Part shown: one piece after another, positions 51,954 through 60,846 of the stretch
Layout of the letters: each line of letters opens with the position of its first letter
Numbering within the stretch: the first letter of the stretch is position 1
NCBI RefSeq assembly: GCF_026344135.1
Contig: NZ_JAPKNA010000003.1
Span: 434,001 to 498,000 of the forward strand
Length of the DNA stretch: 64,000 nt
Direction: 5' to 3'
DNA from: Alcaligenes parafaecalis
Lineage (GTDB): Bacteria > Pseudomonadota > Gammaproteobacteria > Burkholderiales > Burkholderiaceae_B
Made by a program: the position numbers and the translations under genes
Notes under the pieces: model-generated
Seen by the model: the letters and a program-made list of their open reading frames with translations, nothing else
What the model was told of the DNA's origin: nothing
Database searches by the model: none

Positions 51954-52813
51954 CGGCCCAGTTTGCGTTGCAAGCTACGTCCGCCTGAGACCCAGGTTTT
52001 CCAGGCCAGCCAGAACTTGCGAATGGGCGTCAGTGAAATACGCTGTTCCAGCACATGCCAGCGATCATTGGCAATTTCCACCAGCAGGGCATGGTAGATG
52101 GCAGCCATCAACAGGCCGGGGCGTTGTGCGCGGCGGTCAACAGCAGGCAGGGCGCGCATGGCTTGTCGGTACAGATCCTGGGCGCGCTCGGTTTGAAAAG
52201 CCATCAGGGCCTCGAAGCGTTCCGAGTGCTGCTGATCCAGAATCTCGTGGGGCGATACGCCAAATTTGTCCAGATCTTCCTGCGGCAAGTAGATACGACC
52301 ACGACGAGCGTCATCGCCTACATCACGGATGATATTGGTCAGTTGAAATGCCAGGCCCAGTTTTTGCGCATAGTCGCTGGTCTGTTCCTGGGTTTGGCCA
52401 AAAATACGCGCCGACAGCAAACCCACCACGCTGGCGGCGTGCCAACAGTAGCGTTCCAGTTCGCTCCAGCTTTGGTAGCGCACCTGATCCAGATCCATTT
52501 CCATGCCGTCGATTACGGCCAGGAGCTCGTCCTGGGGTAGACCAAACGCTTCAATATGAGGCGCCAGAGCCTGCATCACCGGGTGATGGGCGCGGCCTTC
52601 GTACAGGTCAGCGACTTGCGTGCGCCACCACACCAGCTTCATGCGGGCGACCGATTCCTCGTGAACCTCGTCCACCACGTCATCAACTTCGCGGCAAAAC
52701 GCATAAAGCGCCGTGATTGCGCGGCGGCGTTCAGGCGGCAGAAACAAAAAGGCGTAGTAAAAACTGGAGCCGCTTTGGGCTGCCTTGTTCTGACAATACT
52801 CGTCTGGGCTCAT
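51950..52813 (-). CDS. hpnD: presqualene diphosphate synthase HpnD
   Basis: Joins two farnesyl diphosphates to presqualene diphosphate. Of 287 residues, the first Asp-rich motif is FCREVDDVVDEV near residue 40 and the second is NIIRDVGDDARRGRIYLP near residue 160, typical of trans-isoprenyl squalene/phytoene synthases. It starts just 6 bases after the hpnC stop. HpnC and HpnD are paralogues; the assignment rests on order and motif form. Confidence 0.9.
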   Translation of the reverse strand: MSPDEYCQNKAAQSGSSFYYAFLFLPPERRRAITALYAFCREVDDVVDEVHEESVARMKLVWWRTQVADLYEGRAHHPVMQALAPHIEAFGLPQDELLAVIDGMEMDLDQVRYQSWSELERYCWHAASVVGLLSARIFGQTQEQTSDYAQKLGLAFQLTNIIRDVGDDARRGRIYLPQEDLDKFGVSPHEILDQQHSERFEALMAFQTERAQDLYRQAMRALPAVDRRAQRPGLLMAAIYHALLVEIANDRWHVLEQRISLTPIRKFWLAWKTWVSGGRSLQRKLGR

Positions 52814-52819
52814 GGACGT

Positions 52820-53680
52820 TCAGGGTCGGTAAGGGGTACGGCTCAGGCCGCGGGCAATCAGGCGTAGCCAGTCCAGGCGGGACAGGGTGGGGCGATGGCT
52901 GAAGACATCAAACTGTACCGCTTCCAGGCGCTCCAGAATACGCAGGCCACCCAGGACCATCATTTTCAGCTCCAGGCTGATGCGTCCTGGCAAGTGCGAT
53001 GCTAGCAACAGCCCGGCCTGCAGGCGCTGACGGGCATCCGTCACCAGCAACTGCATCATTTCCTGCCAGCGTGCATCAGCCTCGGGCTGACGCAGCAATT
53101 GGCTGCGGGCCTGGATGTAATCATCATCCAGATCGTATTGGGCCAACAGGTCTTGCGGGATGTAGACACGATTCTTGTGCCAGTCCAGCGCCACGTCCTG
53201 CCAGAAATTAACCAGTTGCAGCCCTGTACAGGTGGCGTCGGCCATCTCGACCAGCTCCGGGCTGTGGGCATCATATAAATGCAGCATCAGGCGGCCAACG
53301 GGGTTGGCCGAGCGCGTACAGTAATCCAGCACCTGGGCCATATCGCTGTAGCGATGAGTGGTGACATCCTGGCGAAACGCGGACAGCAAATCCAGAAACG
53401 GTTTAAGTGGCAACTGGAAGTTGCTGATGCTGCTGGCCAGGGGAACAAAAATGGTGCTGTGTGGGGTATCAGCCAGAACGGGCTGATGATATTGCAGTTG
53501 TTCTATTCCGGCTTCGAACTGCGCGAGCAGTTCCAGGCGCTCGGCAGCGCTTAAATCGCCTTCATCAGCAATGTCGTCGGCGCTGCGGGCAAAACGATAA
53601 ATATCGATGACCGGTCGGCGTAGCCGACGAGGTAGCAGTACCGAGGCGACAGGGAAGTTTTCATAGTGCTCGATAGACAT
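52820..53680 (-). CDS. hpnC: hydroxysqualene synthase HpnC
   Basis: Converts presqualene diphosphate to hydroxysqualene. The 286-residue protein starts MSIEHYENFPVASVLLPRRLR, a very typical HpnC beginning. Its Asp-rich motif is SADDIADEGD near residue 33, and the second region is LVNFWQDVALDWHKNRVYIP near 160. It heads the hpnC-hpnD-hpnE operon. The frame is open 32 codons further upstream, but the start at 53680 matches the family. No squalene-hopene cyclase gene is in the window. It is divergent from alr with a 70-base gap. Confidence 0.88.
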   Translation of the reverse strand: MSIEHYENFPVASVLLPRRLRRPVIDIYRFARSADDIADEGDLSAAERLELLAQFEAGIEQLQYHQPVLADTPHSTIFVPLASSISNFQLPLKPFLDLLSAFRQDVTTHRYSDMAQVLDYCTRSANPVGRLMLHLYDAHSPELVEMADATCTGLQLVNFWQDVALDWHKNRVYIPQDLLAQYDLDDDYIQARSQLLRQPEADARWQEMMQLLVTDARQRLQAGLLLASHLPGRISLELKMMVLGGLRILERLEAVQFDVFSHRPTLSRLDWLRLIARGLSRTPYRP

Positions 53681-53750
53681 AGTCCGCCAGTATACGGCTT
53701 TCGTTTCCACTAGGGCTGGTTTAGACTTTCGTATTGCTTCGGGGAGAACC

Positions 53751-54881
53751 ATGCCACGTCCTATCTCGGCCACCATTCATATTGCGTCACTGCGTCACAA
53801 TCTCGATATGGTTATTCAGAGCCTGAATAACGCCACGGCTCCATCTGGCGTGAAACGGCCCCATATCTGGGCCGTCATGAAGGCCAATGCTTACGGTCAT
53901 GACATCGAAAATGCCGTGCGTGCTTTCAGTGCCGCCGAAGGCATGGCGATGCTGGATTTGAAAGAGGCCATTCGCTGTCGCGCTGCGGGCTGGACCGGCC
54001 CTATCATGCTGCTGGAAGGTTTTTTCCAGCCAGAGGATTTAGAGGTGCTGGCCGAGTTTGGTCTGACCACTGTTATCCATTGCCACGAGCAGCTCAAGAT
54101 GCTGGAGCAGTGGAAAGGCGGGGTAGCCTTGAACGCCATGGTCAAGCTCAATAGCGGCATGAACCGCCTGGGTTTCAGCGTGGATGATTACCCCGCTGCC
54201 TTCGAGCGCGCCCAGCGTCTGCAAAAAGCGGGCAAGCTGGGTACGGTCGGTCGCATGACGCACTTTGCGCGCGCGGATGACAATATCGACGCCACGCTGG
54301 AGCAGATTCGCTGCTTTAACCGGATTACCGATGGTTTGCCCGGCCCGGTCAGTGTGTGCAACTCTGCCGCGACCTTGAGCCCCGATCTGGGTGCGTACAT
54401 GCCCTCGGGCCCGGATCACTGGGTACGTCCCGGTATCTGTCTGTACGGCAGCTCCCCCTTTGCAGAGAGCAGTGCCGATGATTTTGGCCTGCAGCCGGGC
54501 ATGACCCTGGCCGCTGAGCTGATCAGCGTGCGCGGCGTCAAGCAGGGCGAGGGCATTGGTTACGGCCACACCTATATTGCCGAGCAGGCCATGCGCATCG
54601 GCGTGGTGGCTTGCGGCTATGCCGATGGTTACCCGCGTCATGCGGGAACCGGCACCCCCATTACCGTCAACGGTGTACGTACCCGTTTGCTCGGTCGTGT
54701 CTCCATGGACATGTTGGCAGTAGACCTGACCCCGGTGCCCGCCGCCGGAGTAGGCAGTCAGGCGGTGTTGTTCGGTCAAGGCGGGCCCAGTGTGGATGAG
54801 GTTGCTGCAGCAGCGGGAACCCTGGGCTACGAATTGATTTGTGCGGTGGCACCCCGTGTGCCGCGCATCATCCAGGATTAA
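53751..54881 (+). CDS. alr: alanine racemase
   Basis: PLP enzyme making D-alanine for peptidoglycan. The 376 residues show the PLP Lys44 in VMKANAYGHD and the second catalytic Tyr271 in GIGYGHTY; LNSGMNRLGF and NGVRTRLLGRVSMDML complete the pattern. GGGGAG precedes ATG 53751. It may be alr or the catabolic dadX; the neighbour is not a D-amino acid dehydrogenase, which mildly favours alr. Confidence 0.93.
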   Translation: MPRPISATIHIASLRHNLDMVIQSLNNATAPSGVKRPHIWAVMKANAYGHDIENAVRAFSAAEGMAMLDLKEAIRCRAAGWTGPIMLLEGFFQPEDLEVLAEFGLTTVIHCHEQLKMLEQWKGGVALNAMVKLNSGMNRLGFSVDDYPAAFERAQRLQKAGKLGTVGRMTHFARADDNIDATLEQIRCFNRITDGLPGPVSVCNSAATLSPDLGAYMPSGPDHWVRPGICLYGSSPFAESSADDFGLQPGMTLAAELISVRGVKQGEGIGYGHTYIAEQAMRIGVVACGYADGYPRHAGTGTPITVNGVRTRLLGRVSMDMLAVDLTPVPAAGVGSQAVLFGQGGPSVDEVAAAAGTLGYELICAVAPRVPRIIQD

Positions 54882-54899
54882 CACCACCAAGGCATAGCC

Positions 54900-55616
54900 A
54901 TGAAAAATAAATGTGTATTAATTACCGGCGCTACCAAAGGAATCGGCTGGGCAATCAGCCAAAGGCTGGCCGATGCCGGGGCCCACGTTGTGGGTCTGGC
55001 CCGTCACACGGAGAATATTGATTTCCCCGGTTATCTGTATTCCTGCGATTTGAGCAATGCAGGCGAGACCGAAGAAATGCTGCGTGTCATCCGTGAAAAG
55101 TATCCCGTGGATGCTGTCGTGAATAACGTCGGTGTCGTCGCCCCCGAGCCTATCGGCCAGGTGGACCTGGGTAATCTTTACCAGGTGTTTGACCTGAATG
55201 TGAGGGTGGCGGTGCAAGTGGCCCAGGCCTTCATCCCTTCGATGAAAGCGCGCAAGGAAGGCCGTATCGTCAATATTTGCAGTCGTGTGGTGCACGGCGG
55301 TTCCGACCGCACCAGCTATGCCGCCGCCAAAAGTGCCTTGCTGGGTTGTACCCGCACCTGGGCGCTGGAACTGGCACCTTATGGCATTACCGTCAATGCG
55401 GTCTCTCCTGGTCCGATCGAAACCGAAATGTTCCGTGCCAATCACCCCGTTGGTAGCGAGGCCGAGCAGCGCAGCTTGTCTTCCATTCCTTTGGGACGTT
55501 TTGGGCAGGCCGCGGAAGTCGCCGCTGCTGTCACTTTTTTGCTCAGCGATGAAGCTGCGTATATCACCGGCCAGAATCTGGGCGTAGATGGCGGCGGCAG
55601 TTTGGCCGGACGCTAA
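54900..55616 (+). CDS. SDR family oxidoreductase
   Basis: Short-chain dehydrogenase/reductase, 238 residues. Cofactor motif is ITGATKGIGWAIS around residue 8, NNVGVVAPEP is near 78-87, catalytic Tyr-Lys is in SYAAAKSALLG, and IETEMFRANHPVGSE with GQNLGVDGGGS ends the fold. The specific substrate is unknown. It lies 18 bases after alr and 9 before radA, so it is probably part of that transcript. Confidence 0.88.
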   Translation: MKNKCVLITGATKGIGWAISQRLADAGAHVVGLARHTENIDFPGYLYSCDLSNAGETEEMLRVIREKYPVDAVVNNVGVVAPEPIGQVDLGNLYQVFDLNVRVAVQVAQAFIPSMKARKEGRIVNICSRVVHGGSDRTSYAAAKSALLGCTRTWALELAPYGITVNAVSPGPIETEMFRANHPVGSEAEQRSLSSIPLGRFGQAAEVAAAVTFLLSDEAAYITGQNLGVDGGGSLAGR

Positions 55617-55625
55617 GGAAACATT

Positions 55626-57011
55626 ATGGCCACCAGTACTCGTGCGGCCCGTAAGGCCAAAGTTGTATTTGTTTGCACAGAGTGCGGGGCAGATACACCC
55701 AAATGGGCGGGCAAGTGCCCGGCCTGCGGGGCGTGGAACAGTTTGCAGGAAACGGTGGAGGCCCCGGCTTCGGCAAGTGCCCACCGCTTTGCGTCTCTGG
55801 CCGGGTCTAGTCCGGTCCAAAGCTTGTCTGATGTACAGGCGCGGGAATTGCCGCGTGTGCCGACTGGCATAGGCGAGTTCGACCGTGTGTTGGGCGGTGG
55901 CCTGGTGGAAGGGGGCGTCATCCTGATTGGGGGCGATCCCGGTGTTGGCAAGTCCACGCTGCTGCTGCAGGCGATGGCGGCCTTGGCCCAGCAAACCAAA
56001 GTGTTGTACGTGACGGGTGAGGAATCCGCCGAGCAGGTTGCCTTGCGTGCCCGTCGTCTGGGCGTGCCTACTGAAGGCGTGGACTTGCTGGCCGAAATTC
56101 GCCTGGAGTCCATCACTCAGGCCTTGCAGTCGCATCAACCCAGTGTGGTGGTGATCGACTCGATTCAAACTCTGTATTCGGATCAGCTCAGTGCTGCACC
56201 GGGCTCGGTATCGCAGGTGCGCGAGTGTGCGGCCCAGCTTACCCGTTTGGCCAAGCAAAGCGGCACATCCATGATCTTTATCGGTCACGTCACTAAAGAT
56301 GGGACGCTGGCCGGGCCACGAGTGCTGGAGCATATCGTGGATACGGTGCTGTATTTTGAGGGCGATACGCATTCGTCCTTCCGTATGGTGCGCGCGTTCA
56401 AGAACCGTTTTGGCGCTGTGAACGAACTGGGCGTGTTCGCCATGACGGAAAAGGGTTTGAAGGGGGTTAGCAATCCTTCGGCTCTGTTTCTGTCGCAGCA
56501 TTCCCAATCGGTGGCCGGTTCCTGCGTGATGGCGACACAGGAGGGCACACGGCCCTTGCTGGTGGAAATTCAGGCCCTGGTGGATACCGCACATGTCCCG
56601 AATCCCCGGCGCCTGTCTGTGGGGCTGGAAAGCTCACGGCTGGCCATGTTGCTGGCGGTGATGCACCGCCATGCTGGCGTGGTCACCTATGACCAGGACG
56701 TATTTGTGAACGCCGTCGGTGGCGTAAAAATTACCGAGCCAGCCGCCGACTTGGCTGTTTTGCTGGCTATTTTGTCTTCCCTGAATAATCGTCCCTTGCC
56801 GCGAGGCTTGGTGGTATTCGGTGAAATTGGCCTGGCCGGTGAAATACGTCCGGCCCCGCGTGGGCAGGAGCGTTTGCGCGAAGCGGCCAAGCTGGGTTTC
56901 AGTATTGCTCTGATTCCTAAAAGCAATGCTCCGCGTCAGCCCGTTGAAGGCCTGGAAATCTGGGCGGTAGACCGGGTCGAAGACGCGGTCGAGCGTCTGC
57001 GCAACCTGTAA
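55626..57011 (+). CDS. radA: DNA repair protein RadA
   Basis: RecA-like branch-migration helicase for homologous recombination, 461 residues. The N-terminal zinc finger is CTECGADTPKWAGKCPACG at residues ~17-35; Walker A is GGDPGVGKSTLLLQ near 103-116; the RadA-specific KNRFGAVNELGVF is near 259; the C-terminal part is a Lon-like domain with RGLVVFGEIGLAGEIRP. All hallmark parts are intact. The next gene starts 5 bases downstream. Confidence 0.96.
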   Translation: MATSTRAARKAKVVFVCTECGADTPKWAGKCPACGAWNSLQETVEAPASASAHRFASLAGSSPVQSLSDVQARELPRVPTGIGEFDRVLGGGLVEGGVILIGGDPGVGKSTLLLQAMAALAQQTKVLYVTGEESAEQVALRARRLGVPTEGVDLLAEIRLESITQALQSHQPSVVVIDSIQTLYSDQLSAAPGSVSQVRECAAQLTRLAKQSGTSMIFIGHVTKDGTLAGPRVLEHIVDTVLYFEGDTHSSFRMVRAFKNRFGAVNELGVFAMTEKGLKGVSNPSALFLSQHSQSVAGSCVMATQEGTRPLLVEIQALVDTAHVPNPRRLSVGLESSRLAMLLAVMHRHAGVVTYDQDVFVNAVGGVKITEPAADLAVLLAILSSLNNRPLPRGLVVFGEIGLAGEIRPAPRGQERLREAAKLGFSIALIPKSNAPRQPVEGLEIWAVDRVEDAVERLRNL

Positions 57012-57016
57012 TCGCC

Positions 57017-57796
57017 ATGACAAGTATTGAATTGATCCTGGCCTGTTTGCTGGGAGGCGCGCTTATTGGCTATGCCGGGGGCGTCCTGGGAATTGGCGGT
57101 GGCTTGTTGGCGATTCCGTTGCTGGGGCTGATTCTGGGTATGGACCAGCAAACGGCTCAAGGCACGGCCTTGATTATGGTGGTGCCCGCTGTCTTGTTGA
57201 CCGTGCGCCAGTACCATCGCCGCAACCATATTGATTTTCGGCGGGCCGCGCTGGGGGCGATCTCCTCCATCATCTTTACCTGGTTGGGGGCGCGTCTGGC
57301 ATTGGGTATGGACGCAGTCTTGCTGCGCCGTATCTATTCCGTGTTTGTAATGGCGATTGCCCTGTACTATTTCGACCAAAGTCTGGGCTTTTCCCGCCGA
57401 CTGCGTAGTAGTACACGCCCACGCCCAGACCCCGAATCCTTCGGACAGGCTTGGTACATTGCTGTTGGCATGATGGCCGGTTTGGCCGGGGGCGTATTTG
57501 GGGTGGGTGGTGCTGTCCTGGTGGTGCCCTTCTTGACCAGTCGCATGGGTTACAGCCAAACGGGAGCACAAGGCCTGGCCTTGTCCATGATCATTCCTGG
57601 CACTCTGGTCGCTTTGGCGACCTACGCCTTCCATGGTCAGGCTACCTGGCAGGTCGGGATACCGATGGCAATAGGCAGCCTGATGCTGGTGCCTTTCGGG
57701 GTACGTCTGGCGTATCGCTTGCCCGAGAACCGCCTGAAGTTTATTTTTGCCTGCATGCTGGTACTGATCATGGCTTTGTTGCTGGCCCGTGCCTAA
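57017..57796 (+). CDS. TauE/SafE family sulfite exporter-like protein
   Basis: A 259-residue inner-membrane protein with about eight predicted segments and two TauE repeats: GYAGGVLGIGGGLLAIPLL near residue 13 and GMMAGLAGGVFGVGGAVLVVPFL near 152. The family exports sulfoacetate, sulfite or similar anions in a few cases; the substrate here is unknown. It is packed between radA and kdkA, each gap under 10 bases. Confidence 0.85.
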   Translation: MTSIELILACLLGGALIGYAGGVLGIGGGLLAIPLLGLILGMDQQTAQGTALIMVVPAVLLTVRQYHRRNHIDFRRAALGAISSIIFTWLGARLALGMDAVLLRRIYSVFVMAIALYYFDQSLGFSRRLRSSTRPRPDPESFGQAWYIAVGMMAGLAGGVFGVGGAVLVVPFLTSRMGYSQTGAQGLALSMIIPGTLVALATYAFHGQATWQVGIPMAIGSLMLVPFGVRLAYRLPENRLKFIFACMLVLIMALLLARA

Positions 57797-57805
57797 GGAG
57801 CTGCT

Positions 57806-58525
57806 GTGAACGCGACGCCCGAAACTGTTTACGCCTTGCCCGGTGGCGGCACTTTGTTAGCGCCGGAGCTGGCCAATCAACTGGACTTGGCACCCCAGGC
57901 TCTGCAAGCGTGGTTTGATGCAGCTTCCTACGGCGATCAGGCCAGTAAAGTCGGGCAGGGCGGTCGTCAGGCTGCCTGGTTTGTGAACGGGCCATTCGGG
58001 CAAGCGGTATTGCGTCATTACCGCCGTGGGGGGCTGGTGGCTCGCTTTAATGAGTCCACCTATCTGTGGCAAGGTGCCTCCCGTACTCGCAGTTGGCGAG
58101 AATTTCAGGTGATGTCTTATTTGCACAACAAGGGTTTGGCGGTGCCTAAAGTGCTGGCGGGCGCGTGGTGGCGGCAGGGTTTTTGGTACCATGCGGCCCT
58201 GATAAGCCAGCGGGTGCCCAATGTGCAGCCTTTGACTCTGTGCCTGGATCGTGCCTCCCCCGAAGCGGTCGCGCGCGAGATTGTCCGCATGCACCAATTC
58301 GAGGTTTGGCACGCTGACCTTAACGCCTACAATATTTTGCTGGATGCGAATGACAAAGTCTGGCTGATCGATTTTGACCGTGCACGACAGGGGCCAGTCA
58401 GCCCCGCCCAGGCGCTGGGGAATGTGCAACGTCTCAGACGATCTTTGCTCAAAGTGTGTGGGCCGCAGGGCGATCAGTGGTGGCAGCAGATGTTTTCTGC
58501 TTACCGTCACGAAACGCAGCGCTAA
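57806..58525 (+). CDS. kdkA: 3-deoxy-D-manno-octulosonic acid (Kdo) kinase
   Basis: Phosphorylates Kdo in lipopolysaccharide inner core at the inner membrane. The 239-residue protein-kinase-like fold has the catalytic loop HADLNAYNILLD (His169, Asp171) and WLIDFDRARQG for the metal site, with FGQAVLRHYRRGG and ARFNESTYLWQG in the N-lobe, as in KdkA. It starts 9 bases after the TauE-like gene. A generic LPS kinase is an alternative. Confidence 0.88.
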   Translation: MNATPETVYALPGGGTLLAPELANQLDLAPQALQAWFDAASYGDQASKVGQGGRQAAWFVNGPFGQAVLRHYRRGGLVARFNESTYLWQGASRTRSWREFQVMSYLHNKGLAVPKVLAGAWWRQGFWYHAALISQRVPNVQPLTLCLDRASPEAVAREIVRMHQFEVWHADLNAYNILLDANDKVWLIDFDRARQGPVSPAQALGNVQRLRRSLLKVCGPQGDQWWQQMFSAYRHETQR

Positions 58526-58602
58526 TTACGACTACGGGCTTTAAAAAAGCTTTATCATCTCGCCTTTTGGGTTTTTCGCTTTCGATAGGAAGGGGACTCG
58601 TG

Positions 58603-59709
58603 ATGTCTTTTGGGATGAACACACCACAGGTACTCGCCGGCCTGCTGGCCGCTGCTGCCATCATGCCTGTTGCACAGGCACAAAATCAGGTTGTTAACGT
58701 CTATAACTGGGCTGAATATACGGCCCCCGACACCTTGTCCGGCTTTCAGAAAGCCACGGGCATTACCGTGCGTTATGACGTTTACGACAATAACGACACC
58801 TTGCAAGCCAAGTTGTTGACGGGTAAATCGGGTTATGACGTGGTGGTTCCCTCCACGCATTACGCAGCGCGACAGATCGAAGGTGGTTTGTTCCAGAAGC
58901 TGGATAAGAGTCAGATTCCCAACTGGTCCCATCTGGACCCGGACATCATGGCCTTGCTCTCCGATGTGGACCCCGGTAATGAATACCTGATTCCCTGGGG
59001 CTACGGCACCAATGGCTTGGGCTACAACGTCACCAAAGTCAAAGAAATCATGGGTGAGCAGGTGGACCTGGGTAACTGGGACATGCTGTTCAAACCTGAA
59101 AATGCCGAGAAGCTGAAAGGCTGTGGTATCTCCATCCTGGACGAAGCCGCCCAGGTATTCCCGGCCGTGCTGCACTACATTGGCAAAGATCCCAACAGCA
59201 GCAATGAAGCTGATTACCGCGAGGCCCTGGACCTGCTCAAGCAGATCCGTCCTTACGTGCGTCAATTCAGCTCTTCCGGTTATATCGACGAGCTGGCTGC
59301 GGGTGATTTGTGCATGGTCTACGGATTCTCCGGCGATGTCATGATCTCGGCCGACCGTGCGCGTCAGGCGAAAAAGCCATACGCCATCGACTACTACATT
59401 CCGCAAGGCGGGGCGCCGGTCTGGTTTGACACCATGGCCATCCCCAAGAGCGCGAATAATGTGAAAGAGGCTCACGCCTTTATCAACTACATTGAAACGC
59501 CGGAAGTCCATGCCGCGATTACCAACACCATGTTCTACCCGAACGCCAATAAAGATGCGCGCGAGTTCGTGGTCAAGGAAGTGGCCGATAACCCCATGAT
59601 TTACCCTTCGCCCGAAGTCTCCAAGACTTTGTTCGTCATCAAACCACAGCCATTGAAGGTGCAGCGTCTGCAAACGCGCCTGTGGGCTGAACTCAAGTCT
59701 GGACGTTAA
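58603..59709 (+). CDS. potF: polyamine ABC transporter, periplasmic binding protein (PotF-like)
   Basis: Binds putrescine or spermidine in the periplasm. The 368 residues have a signal peptide (cleavage probably after PVAQA) and then NVYNWAEYTAPDTLSGFQKATGI (core VVNVYNWAEYTAPDTL), IPWGYGTNGLGYNV and YPSPEVSKTLFVIKP. AGGAAGG precedes ATG 58603; a GTG just ahead is also possible. It starts the potFGHI operon, 6 bases before potG. PotF and PotD preference cannot be decided from sequence, though PotF is the closer fit. Confidence 0.9.
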   Translation: MSFGMNTPQVLAGLLAAAAIMPVAQAQNQVVNVYNWAEYTAPDTLSGFQKATGITVRYDVYDNNDTLQAKLLTGKSGYDVVVPSTHYAARQIEGGLFQKLDKSQIPNWSHLDPDIMALLSDVDPGNEYLIPWGYGTNGLGYNVTKVKEIMGEQVDLGNWDMLFKPENAEKLKGCGISILDEAAQVFPAVLHYIGKDPNSSNEADYREALDLLKQIRPYVRQFSSSGYIDELAAGDLCMVYGFSGDVMISADRARQAKKPYAIDYYIPQGGAPVWFDTMAIPKSANNVKEAHAFINYIETPEVHAAITNTMFYPNANKDAREFVVKEVADNPMIYPSPEVSKTLFVIKPQPLKVQRLQTRLWAELKSGR

Positions 59710-59715
59710 GGCATC

Positions 59716-60846
59716 ATGCAAGATATCCGTACCGGAACCTCGCCCTGGATGGACGGCGAGGATGCATTCGTACGTGTGGACGAAGTTGTCAAAATCTTCG
59801 GCGACACGGTGGCTGTTCAGTCCGTCAGTCTGGACGTAGCCCGTCACGAAATATTTGCACTGCTGGGCAGCTCGGGCAGTGGCAAGTCCACCTTGCTGCG
59901 CATGCTGGCAGGTTTTGAAGAGCCGACTTCCGGTCGGATTTACCTGGATAACGAGGACATTACCGACCTGCCGCCTTATCGGCGGCCGGTCAATATGATG
60001 TTTCAGTCCTATGCGCTGTTCCCGCACATGTCGGTCGAGGCCAATGTGGCCTTTGGCCTGAAGCAGGAAGGCGTGCCCCGCAATGAAATCCACGAGCGCG
60101 TGTTCGAGGCGCTGGATCTGGTGCAGATGGCGGGTTTCTCACGCCGCAAGCCCAATCAATTGTCGGGTGGTCAGCAACAGCGTGTTGCCCTGGCGCGTAG
60201 CCTGGTCAAACGTCCCAAGCTGCTCTTGCTGGACGAGCCCATGTCCGCCCTGGACAAGCAGATTCGTCAGAAAACCCAGATTGAACTAGTCAAGATTCTG
60301 GAGCGCGTGGGTGTGACCTGCATCATGGTGACCCACGACCAGGAAGAGGCCATGACCATGGCCAGCCGACTGGCCGTGATGTCAGACGGGCAGATCATCC
60401 AGTCCGGTACGCCTTACGACGTGTATTCCTTCCCGAACTCGCGCTTTGTGGCGGGCTTTATCGGTTCCACCAATCTGTTCACCGGCGTGGTGACGGTGGA
60501 CGAGCCTGACCACGTTCATATCGAGTGCGAAGAATTAAGCCGACCCTTGTATGTCAGCCACGGAATCAGCGAACCGCTGGGCATGGACGTGTATGTGTCT
60601 GTCCGTCCCGAGCAGATCAAGGTGAGTCGTGAGTTGCCTTCCGAAGACACCAACTGGGGCCACGGCATTGTGACCCACGTGTCCTGGATGGGCAGCTACA
60701 CCCGCTACCAGATTCGTCTGGATGCGGGCATGCTGATCGAAGCGCAAATGCCTAGTGGCACTTTGGCCCAGCCAGATGCTCCCGGCGTGGACGAAGAAGT
60801 CTACGTGTCCTGGTCCGACGACAGCGCAACGGTACTGAGCACATGA
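59716..60846 (+). CDS. potG: polyamine ABC transporter ATPase (PotG-like)
   Basis: ATP-hydrolysing subunit, 376 residues. Walker A is GSSGSGKS at 51-58; the signature motif LSGGQQQR near 144; Walker B LLLLDEPMSALD near 163; the H-loop is VTHDQEEAM. The C-terminal ~120 residues form the TOBE regulatory domain (VSVRPEQIKV). Length and order agree with PotG. It overlaps potH by four bases (ATGA). Confidence 0.92.
   Translation: MQDIRTGTSPWMDGEDAFVRVDEVVKIFGDTVAVQSVSLDVARHEIFALLGSSGSGKSTLLRMLAGFEEPTSGRIYLDNEDITDLPPYRRPVNMMFQSYALFPHMSVEANVAFGLKQEGVPRNEIHERVFEALDLVQMAGFSRRKPNQLSGGQQQRVALARSLVKRPKLLLLDEPMSALDKQIRQKTQIELVKILERVGVTCIMVTHDQEEAMTMASRLAVMSDGQIIQSGTPYDVYSFPNSRFVAGFIGSTNLFTGVVTVDEPDHVHIECEELSRPLYVSHGISEPLGMDVYVSVRPEQIKVSRELPSEDTNWGHGIVTHVSWMGSYTRYQIRLDAGMLIEAQMPSGTLAQPDAPGVDEEVYVSWSDDSATVLST

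Noticed and set aside
54918..56594. 558-codon leftward open frame across the SDR and radA genes
   Set aside because: Spans two real genes on the other strand; no start signal or motif.
58555..60093. 512-codon leftward open frame across potF and potG
   Set aside because: Antisense shadow of two well-supported pot genes.
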